64,000 nucleotides of DNA from Branchiostoma lanceolatum (taxonomy: Eukaryota > Chordata > Leptocardii > Amphioxiformes > Branchiostomatidae): contig NC_089729.1 in assembly GCF_035083965.1 (NCBI RefSeq), positions 17,038,964 through 17,102,963 on the forward strand. Reading direction: 5' to 3'. The stretch's first letter is position 1; each line of letters opens with the position of its first letter. The position numbers and the translations under genes are program-made. Shown here in pieces: positions 25,001 through 37,300 of the stretch. The notes below the pieces were generated by a model. That model had not been told where the DNA came from. It did no database searches and worked only from the letters and a program-made list of their open reading frames with translations.

Positions 25001-28000
25001 GGTGGGACTGTAACATGTAACGGATACAAACATCATGTACTTATTTCTCTGTGACAGCGCGGCATTTCTATCAGAGACAAATACTGAAAATAAATGTATA
25101 AAAGAGTAGGGGCATGCCCCGGTGTGAGCGGATCAAAACATTCCGGCCTAAATGGGGTAGGGAATTTCCCGACAAGCCTTCATAACCAGTGCTTCTCCTA
25201 ATGGGTCAGTGGAAGTCATGCTTGTCTCCGAGCATTAATGTTTCTAGCTGACCTAGGGTGAAGAGATGCTGCTACAGTAAGAATTAGTTCAGTGCTTTGA
25301 TGAGTGACCCCCTACGACCTTGCACTGAGCGAGTTCGTTAAAAAAAAAGAAGTTCACCAAAGATTCCTACCTCTTGCTTGTAGGCCGAGATAGTAGGTTC
25401 CCTTCTGCAGGTGTGCGGTGTCCGGGATGAACAGGGTGTGGGACAGCTCATCGGCCGCCTCGTGATCCACGCTCTGCCATGTCTGCAGCATGTCGGCTGC
25501 TGTGGTGTCGTCCACGGCCCACATGTCTGTAAAAACACAGGTTGGAGACCAACATAAATGTCTGTGTAAACGCAAGTTGGAGACCAAAATTTCAGTATTA
25601 AACTTTTGCTGCGGTGGAGTCATCCACGGCCCACATATCTGTAAAAACACAGGTTGGAGACCAACATACATGTCTGTGAAAACGCAGGTTGGAGACCAAA
25701 ATTCAGTATTAAACTTTTGTGACGATCTATCTACGGTTCCTATAACGTCGCCCTACGAGGTGTGGACGACGTTTTTCTTCTTTGTTATTGTCTCTTGTAG
25801 TTATGACTGTAAGCTAGTAGACTACAGAGGCCACATTCAAGTACAATTGCCTACGACTGAGTGATGCTCAGACGACAGTGGTAGCAAACACAAAAGATTC
25901 CATAATGTAACATATTCAAATAAGATATTTCAAATGTCATACTCGTTCTGTTCTGGTAGTTCTCTGTCACACGGGGTATGGTCGCACGGAAGTCGAAGTC
26001 CCACGGGGTCGCCTTGCCCCCTCGCCGTAGGTACACCGTTAGAGTCACGGTGGGGTCTTCGGGGTAGACGAGAACGTGTACTGAGCTGTTGTCTGTGGGT
26101 ACTCGGAACGTCACGCTGAAGATCTTTAGCCATGGGAAGGTCAACTCTGTGAACTGTTCAAACATTGTATAACAAGAGTTCTACGACCTCATACCTTCGC
26201 CAAATGATTTTAACCTAAATATGACTAACGTATTAGGAGTGTTAATCATCAATTATAAATCATACCAGTTGATCGTCTTCACCCAAATAACATAAGTTGT
26301 CCAAAGTATGAGCTTAACAAAGAATGTTATGCTAACATTTATCAATTATGCTAATGAGGTCCTTATTAGCATAATTGATTCAATGGTGTCCACATTCACA
26401 CAACTCCCAAATGCCACAAGTATGAAATTGCCGTCCGTCATTTACTAGTATGGAATTACAGTAGTTTCTCATTAATTATGCAAATTAGGCCTACATTTGC
26501 ATATTTTCTATCTATCAACATTCCTATCTTCCTCGGTTACAAATGTCACATATTTGAATAGTCATATCATGGAACACAGCGGGTTTTAAAAATTACCTCA
26601 TTAATTATGCAAATAAGAATCTGATTTGCATAATCATCATCCAATCATACAAAGCATCTACACACCAAAAATCATGACCATCCATTAAGCCCACCTTGAG
26701 TTATAGTGTTTTCTCATCAATTATGCAAATGAGGTCTTCATTTGCATAGTTGATATCTATTTATATTACATCCACCCTTCATCAAATACTTCTTCAGCAA
26801 TACGTATCCATACTACATGTACACCATACAGTATGACGTATACTAATAAATCACCTCTTGTTTCCCTATATAACATGGTTAACTCACCTACCTTGAACAC
26901 CGTCCTATCCCCATGCTGTGACACACGACTACTGATTGTTCTTCCGTAAGGCAGCTGTATATCCAATTTTGGTCTGCTTCCACCAAATTCCACACCACTA
27001 TCTGCTATGCTGCTACCTTTCTCATACCACTGCCTTGAGCGACAAGCCAATTTGTCTCAGCAACTATTTAGTTTCCTGCCTCCCACATGACAACTACCAC
27101 CCCTACGACCCCTACCACTTATCCTTGACACCTCGAAACAACACCGCCACACGTCCCAGCCATAACATTTACTCAAGCATACAATATAACACATTTTTAC
27201 GCTTTTCTCGTTAATTATGCAAAGTACTTCGCCCAAAATCTAATCATCTTGAGATTTCCCACATACACATCAACACACCAAATACGACAACAATCCATCC
27301 AGGCGTTCTCGACTTATTCTGTTCACTAACAGACACACAGACAAGCATCAAAACATCGACTTCTTGGCGAAGTCAATTATGTACAATGCTTTGGACACAT
27401 CAATGCAAATTTACATTTGTATCCAAATCACATTGTGGACCACAAGAACATTTGCAGGCATTTGCATATTTAGCATTATTTTGTCCATAATGGCAGTCAG
27501 TACCTCCCTCGATTAAACTGTCCCTGTGGTGGTGGTCTGCGCTTCTGTCACTAACCACATCTGCTTCAAATTATGAGGAGCCAGAAGGCCCGAGTTCGCG
27601 CAAGGGTAGGACACGTCTGGATAAGATGCGCACTGAGTCATACCAAAGACTTTATAAGAATGGTACATACTTCTGAAACAGTATGGAAGTTAAACACACT
27701 CCACTGCCAGTGGACTAGCCCCCTGCTGCAGTGATTGCACCCCAGTGTGGCCCAGGGGTACCGGAACGAAGATGGGCACCTAGCCTTATGGTGTGGGAGG
27801 ACTTTAACTTTTTTAACTACCTGGGATGAAAGCTCTCCCGGGTTGCTCAGTTCGATCGCCACCTCGTCCCGGAGGTCTCGCATCAGCAGCTCGGTGCCGT
27901 TCTGAGTCCGGAACTCCAGCGACAGGACCTGTGACTTGACCAGCGCCGCGCTGTCCACATAACTGTGCGGGTTCTTCGGCATGGCCAACACCTGACAGAA

Positions 28001-28283
28001 AAAAAACACACGACGATTTGACACATCAAAACTGCACCGTAATTGGATGTACTGAAAGTGTTTCAATGACAACAAGCTACCCGCCCCCCCCCAAAAAAAA
28101 ACATAGCACGTTCAGGTCTAAGATAGACAAAAACGGAAGTTCTGCTGCAGTGCCAAGGTCACATACTAGGAGACCCAAAATCAAACCTGACCTTTGTCTT
28201 GTCAACACCTACCAACATATCGAATATGATCTTAATCCATCCAGAGGTTCTCGAGTTATGCTGACTACAATAATCCGGAAACA

Positions 28284-28359
<76 letters not shown>

Positions 28360-31300
28360 GACACGCACACACACATACACACACAGACAGACACGCACAA
28401 AACAATATCTCCATTTCATGGAGATAAAAAGTGTTAACAATGAGATACAATGTACCTTAGAATCCACAAGAACGCCCGTTGTGTTCATGTCGGCAAACAT
28501 GACGTCTTGCTCGGGTAAGAAGAAGGTGCCGCTGATAGTGCGCATGCTCCTGTTCGTCACGGCGTACGGCTCGTCTCGCTGGAGCTGCATTTCCAAAGTC
28601 GACGACTTCAGCTGCACAGGGGGCGCACCTGGCAGAACCCGCTTGAACAGAGTACTCGCCACGTTTTCAACTGCGGCTAGAGCCTGTTGTGCGACAATTT
28701 TTGCCTATTGGGGAAAATGTCAAAATTTTTTATTCGTCGTCATTGGCATCTACGTATGCAGCAAATTTTTCAAGCAGTTTCCCCAACATTATATCATATA
28801 TAATATCATATCATATCCTAAAATACAAAGACAATAAGACTTTGCACCTTACCGTGCGTCGTTTTCTGATAACTTCTTCTACGTTCTCTTCATCTTGGTC
28901 CTCTTGTAGATTTGCCTCGTTCGTCTCTGCTTCTTCGTCTTTCGGCTTACTTTCGAGGGGCGTGTCTGTTTCTTCTGCGTCTTCGTCTACCCCGAGTTCC
29001 TCTGGTTCCAACACAATGCCTTCTACAGGCAGGACAGACGCTTGGAGAACATTACCGAGGCCTCCTATCAAATCTACAGGGAGAAAAACGACCTCTGAAA
29101 ATGTTGTTGCTGTTGTTCACCTTGTTCGTCGCCTAGGGCATGGCACACAGGTCAGCAAGTTTCCTTGTTGTTTCCGTAGCAGGGTACATTTGTATATTAT
29201 TTTGTAACTACTGTATGTCAAAAGCGGTGGAAGACGAAATACATTTTATCTCAAACTGCCCCTTCAATGATCGGAAAAGAAAAGCCACCAAAACTTACCA
29301 CAATTTCCAAACGTTTACTGACGAAAAGAAAACTAGAACCCTGTTAACCTCCCAAAACCTACTCATTACAAAAAAAGCGGGACACTTCGTCTTCCACTGC
29401 TTCCAAAAAAGAAGTCAAACCCAAAAAGCGTAGTAGTTTTTAGAATAGCCATGTGTTCCTCTTGTCAACATTGTTAACTCGTACTATCTGTACAGTATAC
29501 CCTTGCTATGTATTGTTTCATGTTGCAATTTGCCCTCTGGCAAGAACTTGCAAATGAAATTATCATTATTATTATTACAAGGAAGGGTTGCTATCCTTTC
29601 CCCGTAAATGTGCCTGAGACACCTCGAGCTCCTCGAACACGGTACCTTCATTTTACGCGTCCCTTCCGAAAGACGGGTGCATCCGCAACCGGGACGCCCT
29701 TTCCCAGGGTTTGAACTGGGCCCTCCAAGTTATCAACTAATTGGAACCAGTTGAGCTACTGGGGCATCCCTTTCTGGAAACATTACCTAAAGCATGTCAA
29801 CAAAGTTCGCACTACCTTTGACCGGTTTCCACTGTTACGAACGTTACAGTCGCATTGTTGCTGGGACAAAAATGATGACGACTCACCGTTAGCGGCATTC
29901 CTGACGTCATCTGTGTCAGTTTCGTCCTCCGTAGCGAAGTTGGACAAGGCGCTCACCATGTCCGTTAACACGTCCACCACAGTGAGCTGAAGAAATATGG
30001 ATTTAAACAATAGATACAAAGCACGTATAACAGACATTATATTCAACAGCTGTGACGAATGTAGCTTTTGCACGGGGGTACGGAAACTTTTGCGCGGGGG
30101 TACGAACACTTTTGGGCGGGGGTACGGACACGTTTGCGCGGGGGTACGGACACGTTTGCGCGGGGGTACGGTCACGTTTGCGCGGGGGTACGGACACATT
30201 TGCGCGGGGGAACGGACACGTTTGCGCGGGGGTACGGACACGTTGCGCGGGGGAACGGACACGTTTGCGCGGGGGTACGGACACTTTTGCTCGGGGGTAC
30301 GGACACTTTTGCGTGGGGGTACGGACACTTTTGCACGGAGGTACGGACACTTTTGCACGGAGGTACGGACACTTTTGCACGTGGGTACGGACACTTTTGC
30401 GCGGGGGTACGGACACTTTTGCGCGGGGGTACGGACACTTTTGCGCGGGAATACGGACACTTTTGCGCGGAGGTACGGACACTTTTGCGCGGGGGTACGG
30501 ACACTTTTGCGCGGGGGTACGGACACTTTTGCGCGGGGGTACGGACACTTTTGCGCGGGGGTACGGACACTTTTGCGCGGGGGTACGGACACTTTTGCGC
30601 GGGGGAATACGGACACTTTTGCACGGAGGTACGGACACTTTTGCACGGGGGTACGGACACTTTTGCGCGGGGGTACGGACACTTTTGCGCGGGAATACGG
30701 ACACTTTTGCGCGGAGGTACGGACACTTTTGCGCGGGAATACGGACACTTTTGCGCGGGGGTACGGACACTTTTGCACGTGGGTACGGACACTTTTGCGC
30801 GGGGGTACGGACACTTTTGCACGGGAATACGGACACTTTTGCGCGGGGGTACGGACACTTTTGCGCGGGGGTACGGACACTTTTGCGCGGGGGTACGGAC
30901 ACTTTTGCGCGGGGGAATACGGACACTTTTGCACGGAGGTACGGACACTTTTGCACGGGGGTACGGACACTTTTGCGCGGGGGTACGGACACTTTTGCGC
31001 GGGAATACGGACACTTTTGCGCGGAGGTACGGACACTTTTGCGCGGGAATACGGACACTTTTGCGCGGGGGTACGGACACTTTTGCGCGGGGGTACGGAC
31101 ACTATTGCGCGGGGGTATGGACACTTTTGCACGGGGGTACGGACACTTTTGCACGGGGGTACGGACACGTTTGCACGTGGGTACGGACACTTTTGCACGG
31201 GGGTACAGACACTTTTGTACGGGGGTACGGACACTTTTGTACGGGGGTACGGACACTTTTGTACGGGGGTACGGACACTTTTGCACGTGGGTACGGACAC

Positions 31301-34300
31301 TTTTGTACGGGGGTACAGACACTTTTGTACGGGGGTACGGACACTTTTGTACGGGGGTACGGACACTTTTGTACGGGGGTACGGACACTTTTGCATCATC
31401 ATGGGGTACAGACATTTTTCGCGGGGGTACGGACACTTTTGCATCATCATGGGGTACAAACACTTTTTTCGCGGGGGTACGGACACTTTTGCATCATCAT
31501 GGGGTACAGACATTTTTCGCGGGGGTACGGACACTTTTGCATCATCATGGGGGAACAGACACTTTTGCACGGGATTAGTAAAGTATACGGTAACCAAAAA
31601 TGGTGGTGATTGTACCTGAGAACCTTCGTTGACCTCGTCAGTTCGCTGGGTGACAGCCTTCATGGCCGTTGCGTACTGCTGTACGGCACCAAGGTCCTGT
31701 ACTCCACCTATGCTCTTGGAGGAGTCAGACAGTTTCTGTACCAAGCTACTTCGCATCTGGAATAATATGAAATGATTTCTAAAATGACCAAAGGTCTGGT
31801 AACAACAACACACACAGCAAACACACAAAGAGCAAAATATATTGTTTGTTTGTTTGAACCTTTGTTTATTCATGATAAGCTCAAATCGGCACGCAGGCCG
31901 CTTTTCATTGAGGTCATGAGGGAAGAGGTAAGGGTCAGATACAATATAACAGAGATACACAGTCATATAACACCGTGAAACGTGCAACTCGTGGCCCCAC
32001 TCACCTCAACCCTCTTCGTTTTTAACTGGGCCTCCTCCTCCTCTTGCCGCCTTGTCTGCTCCTCTTGAAGCTCTCGTTCCCGGGCCAAGTCTTCCTCTGT
32101 CTTTCCCTCGGTGACGACACGAACAGCTATGTGAGACCAAGAGGCTGTTAGCTCATCTTGCCACATACGAGTTCTCTGTACCTCCAAAACTTCGTTGCCC
32201 CCCCTTATAGGAGTCCTAAACCCCAGAGGGGGGAGTTATTTTCCAATGGATGGTAATTTTAGGAAGTAGAAATGAATATTTTTTACAGTATGCGATAAAG
32301 TACTCACTAGTCCCGTGCGCATCCAAAAGCATTCAGTATTCTACCAAATTCCCCAGGTGACCCTCAGCCTATGTGTTTTTTACAATGTGCCTGACAATGC
32401 CTGACAAAAGTTAGATTACAAAAAGAATATCAGGGTGGTTCTTGCTATGTGTTCTTTTGTATCTTATTAACAATTGGCCTTCTTATTGTGCTTAACCACC
32501 CTCATTTACGCCGAAAATATCCACGTTTAATAATGTATATTTACGCATAGGGAATACACTGGTAGGGTCTGCAGGGGTTTAGTGAGAATCATATTGTTTT
32601 AAAAAACACACCTTGTGTAATTCACCACAAGCGGAATTCTGTACAAAGTCGGCTGATTATGTATTGATTGATACATAATCTAGTGGAAAATAACACTGCC
32701 TTCTGGAGTTAAGGACTCCTTTAATTGGCATACTGAATCCAACTGTCCTTGTTCACATCTTTCAACTGTTCATATAGATGGGAAATATGATAGGACTTAC
32801 TTGGTGTTGTCTGCATCACTGTGCTAGTTTTGGCCACTTCAGTAGGTGTCAATGTGGTCATATTAAGGGTTGTGGTGTTTTCAGTTGTTATCAAAGTTTC
32901 CGTGGGCCCTTCTTCCTCTTCCACGTCACGTTCTTGGTCCTCTTCTGTCTCTAGCTGGCTGATTTCCTTCTCCGCTTTCTCCACCTGAAACATAAAGAAG
33001 ACGAATCTCTAGTTAATTTTCCTGAAGCGAAAACCACAATATGTCCTTAGTAGTGAGACAAAAATATAAGCCCGGAATAAACGAAAATGACGTGTACCCT
33101 AGAAAATTTAATGATGTTTCCGATTGCGGTCCCGAAAAAGAATAGGGTCGGTTGGTATGGATTCTGTTGTTTTTTCTTCACTCAGATGTTGGTGTCATGA
33201 TGTTTGAAAGAACCTTTGATTCGTAAGGAATCGTAATAGTCAGATCGATAATGTTATGTGCCTTACCAGCAGTGGACTAAAAAGGCTATGGCCGGCATAT
33301 TTTTGCGAGTTGCTGAAGGTTAGACATCCAGGTAATAAGATACGCCAAAAATGATTACTCAAGCAACTGGATAAGATTTCGAAATTGTCTTCCCTTCATT
33401 AACATATCTATCCAGAGTTTTGGTAAAACCTAGTTATACCAGATCCTTCTTTAGTCACTGACGAAAGATAGCGGATGCTATCTGAAACGTCTGACTGTTT
33501 CAAAATCTTATCCAGTAGCTTGAGTAATTATTTTTGGCGTATTATTGCGAGTGACGGTCAGGTGACCGGAAACACAACATTTTTTTTCCTCGGCGGAAAT
33601 GACGTGTTATGTACAACTCACCACTACAGCGTCATCACCCCCGCTGTTGAGGAGTGAGGCGACGCTGACGATGAGCTGTGTAGCGGCCTGGATGTTCCGG
33701 GACTGTAGCATGGACTCCAGTTCAGCACCGCCGACGACCTCCTCCAGTGTGGAGGTCAGATTCACGATCGGTTCAGGGTAAACCTGGACTCGGCGAGGTA
33801 AAAAAAAATTAGACAAGATGAACTAAAACAAAACACTGAGTCACTAACGGCCCAATCCAAGACATCTTGTGAAGTCTCCCGGACATAATAGAGATCATAG
33901 ATCTAGAGTCGCGTAATTCTCACAGGAAGATTAAAGAGGCAGTCCACGTCCAGTTGGAACGTTCTGGGATGAACCGTACCGGAGGTTGGGAGCTGCCCAA
34001 GTCCTACTTACCCCTACTCCGCAAGGAGGCGGGGGAGGCAGGGAGATCTTCACAAGTCTCGGCCTAGTCTTGTGTTCTCGCGAGACTAGGTTACTCCGTG
34101 AACAAGACGTACAGAAGACGTCGAAAATTTGGAGGTGCGTATTTTTTATGTCACTATTTGAGGAATATTCTTGTAACTATTGGACAAGATTGTTTATATG
34201 TACATGTTATATATATGTTAATACTTTACTTTTGGAACCGCATCTATAAGCAGCGACACCTATAGCTGCAGTACAATATTAACCAGTCAGAAACGTCGGT

Positions 34301-37300
34301 GTGTGTATGAAGAATTTTGTTATCTAAATGTAGTGACATACCAACATGATGAAACCAATGACAACAGAAGATTGTTAAAAGGACAGGATAGTAGAAAAAA
34401 AATACACACAATGGGCTTGCAAAATATGTTGTAACATTCAAACATTTTAAAACTATGTTCTTCATCACGTTTACTTGCCTTTACTGGTATGATGACATCT
34501 GCAGACTCCCCTGTTACATCGGTTATGGTCACGACGATGTTATAAGTGTAGTTGTCCTTCTTCGGTCCCAGCTCAAATGGCGTCGGAGGGATGAAAGATT
34601 GCAGGCCGTAGTGGATTAACGCAAACTCTACGGCGCCAAAGTGGCGAGATTTGAATTCGTAAAAAAGTCCCTTCCCGTGATCCATTGCTGCATCTCGCGA
34701 GAGTCTGTCACTCTCGTCCCGCCAGTTCTTGCACCTGATTTGAAAGGGCGTAGCCAGGGCATATCCTGCGAACAATAATCAAGTACTCGATGACTGATTT
34801 TCCAATTATGTGGTTAATCTTAATATATCACTGCATGCAAAAATTATCCAGACTTGTATTTGAATCTATGAATGTGGCGAACGGCATGTACCTGATTTGG
34901 GTGTGACGTCACAGGACCCTCCGTATGGCGGGAGATTCGTAGAGAACTCGTACTCCGTGAAGCCGGCCTCGTATCCGCGCTGTTTCCCTGTCAGACGGAA
35001 CCGGTACCACCTTCCGCCAACCAGCGATCCTCCTTTCAGCACCAAGGACGGGTTGGTCGTGCCTGGGAGGGTTATTGACAACTTACTTCCATTAAAGCGT
35101 TAGATTCCGACTGCCAACAGCAGGTAAAACCGTAACCAATCGGAAAGCTGTCTCTTATCATGAACTTTTTTTATCTTTCATTAATTTTCTGTATTCTAGC
35201 TTCTCGTAAGCAACTAAAACTAAGAAACAGGCGTACCTTTGTATGTCATTTCGTTGAGATTTGGTATTTCTGTAACGATTTCCGTGCCCTGTAGATAGAA
35301 GATCTGCCAGGTGTAGTAGGTGGACAGGCCGTCGACACATGTCAGGCACGTGCTAGTCAGCTGATAATCACGTGATGGGTTCATCTTGGACATGCAGTTG
35401 ATATCGCACCTATGGAGACAAGGGACAAAAGGGATGTGAGAAATATGAAAATCATGTTTCTTGAAACAAATGAATGTGCCAGTAACTGTTATCTTGCATA
35501 TCCTACTACCTATATATCTAACCTTCACCGACAAAACAGGAAATTGTGACCTCTGACCTGATGATGAGTTCCGGTGGATCTCCCGGACTGATGTACACCG
35601 CTTGTTCGAACCAGCCTACCCGGTCGTCCTTCGTGACCCGGATGCGAAAGACATAGGTCATGTTCGCAAAGAACCAGAAGGTGTTCAAGTCCATGGCGCC
35701 AGTCGAAACGTTCAGTCGTCCTGGTCCTGTTCCATAGCATCCACCATTGTCAAGAGTCCTAAATTGATGCAAATGTAAAAAAAACGGAAGTTCTGCTGCA
35801 GTACCAAGGTCACATACCAGGGGGCCCAAAATCGACCTTGAACTTCGGCTTTACAACACCTGTCTACATACCAAATATCATCGTTATCTATCAAGAGGTT
35901 CTTGAGTTATGCTGACTACAGTAGTGCGGAAACACAAACAGACAGACAAGCACACACACAGACACACCCAAAACTATATCTCCATTTTTCATGGAGATAA
36001 TGAACGCTTTCTCGATATACTCTGAAAACTTCTCGTATCATTACACTGGCTGGTAAAGCTCGTGTGTTACCGGCTATACGGATACAGACAATCCTCATTG
36101 GATGAAACAGTTGTATATTAAATCATACTTAATGGACGAAAGTAAATTTGACTAGGTGACAAATTTAAGCTCAGAAAAAGTCTGATATAAGTTTGGTACC
36201 CACAATAGAAGTGATCAAAATTTCGTCTGACATAAAACCATTGTAGAGTGTAGCTTTAAGACTACAGTTTCTGGTAAGATAAAAAGGCGTTCGATGTAAT
36301 AGCATTAGCTGCATGCAAAGCAGGTGTGGTCGGAAAAGGGAGCTTATGGTAGCATTTCCAGCACAGACACAGATACAAACAAGACCATAGCACGTCCAGG
36401 TCAAAAGATAGAAAAAAAAAGAAGTTCTGCTGCAGTACCAAGGTCAAATATCAGGGGCCAAAAATCGACCTTGAATTTTGGCTTCACAACACCTGCCCAC
36501 ATGCCAAATATCATCGTAATCCATCAAGAGGTTCTTGAGTTATGCTGATTACAGTTGTCCGGAAACACAAACACACACACACACACACACATACACACAC
36601 ACACACACACACCCAAAACTATATCTCCATTTTTCATGGAGACAACAAGTATACAAGAACGTTACTATCTTTCAGTTCACCTGTCTTCCAGAATCATCTG
36701 CAGCTGCTCCTCAGATGGAGTAGTTCGAACTGTGGTGGTATCTAGCACATCCTCTATCATCGGGAATTTCTCATGACCACGGCGGCAGAACCAGACGTAC
36801 TGCAGTCCACCTTTGTCTGCGATAAAAAGTCAGTGGTCCACAGGTAAGTGATTGAACATCTCTACTCATTGTTTAAGCATTCTCTCTTGATAAGGCCCCT
36901 AATTGTGAATGTATCTATATTGGTGGGGTCGTGTGGCGTAACGGCACGGTTCTATCAGCAATGGCTGCCCGTGCAATTCCAATACGATACAGACAATCGT
37001 TGCTGCACCGTTGTAATTCCAATACATGTAAATAAATAAATAAAATCTATATTGGTAAATCTACATATTCTGATATTAAAGAAGCCACGGCAGAAGTCAA
37101 CCCCCAGAGGCGCACACGTGGTCTCCTGAGACTGGACTGCCAAAGAAGAAGACATACTCGGATATGCAGCTACGTACCTAAGAAATTCGTATGCATACGG
37201 CTAGACATAAGTTAATACTGTCATAAGTAGCCTGGAGTGAGTCTTATCCGCTTTCAATGGTCGCTAACTCGGCTACAACCGTTGGAAGCCGACCATATGT

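Noticed and set aside
26766-27050. A 94-codon minus-strand frame as a polycystin exon
   Set aside because: Exons 16 and 17 already join in phase across this intron, and the frame contains no family motif; it overlaps AT-rich repeats.
28159-28662. Protein made from the (AC)n tract (Cys-Val repeats)
   Set aside because: Simple-sequence artefact overlapping the real exon 15 only in part.
30068-31573. CRISPR-like array
   Set aside because: The units are contiguous with no unique spacers, and this is an animal nuclear gene intron; it is a minisatellite.
29783-31987. Very long open frames (up to 734 codons) on both strands
   Set aside because: They are products of the 22-bp minisatellite, whose unit has no stop in any frame. 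Real polycystin exons (29887-29986, 31616-31756) flank it and splice past it.
35523-35557. Extension of polycystin exon 5 to a later GT donor
   Set aside because: It would leave the wrong phase for exon 6; the donor at 35557 (AG|GTCAGA) keeps the frame.
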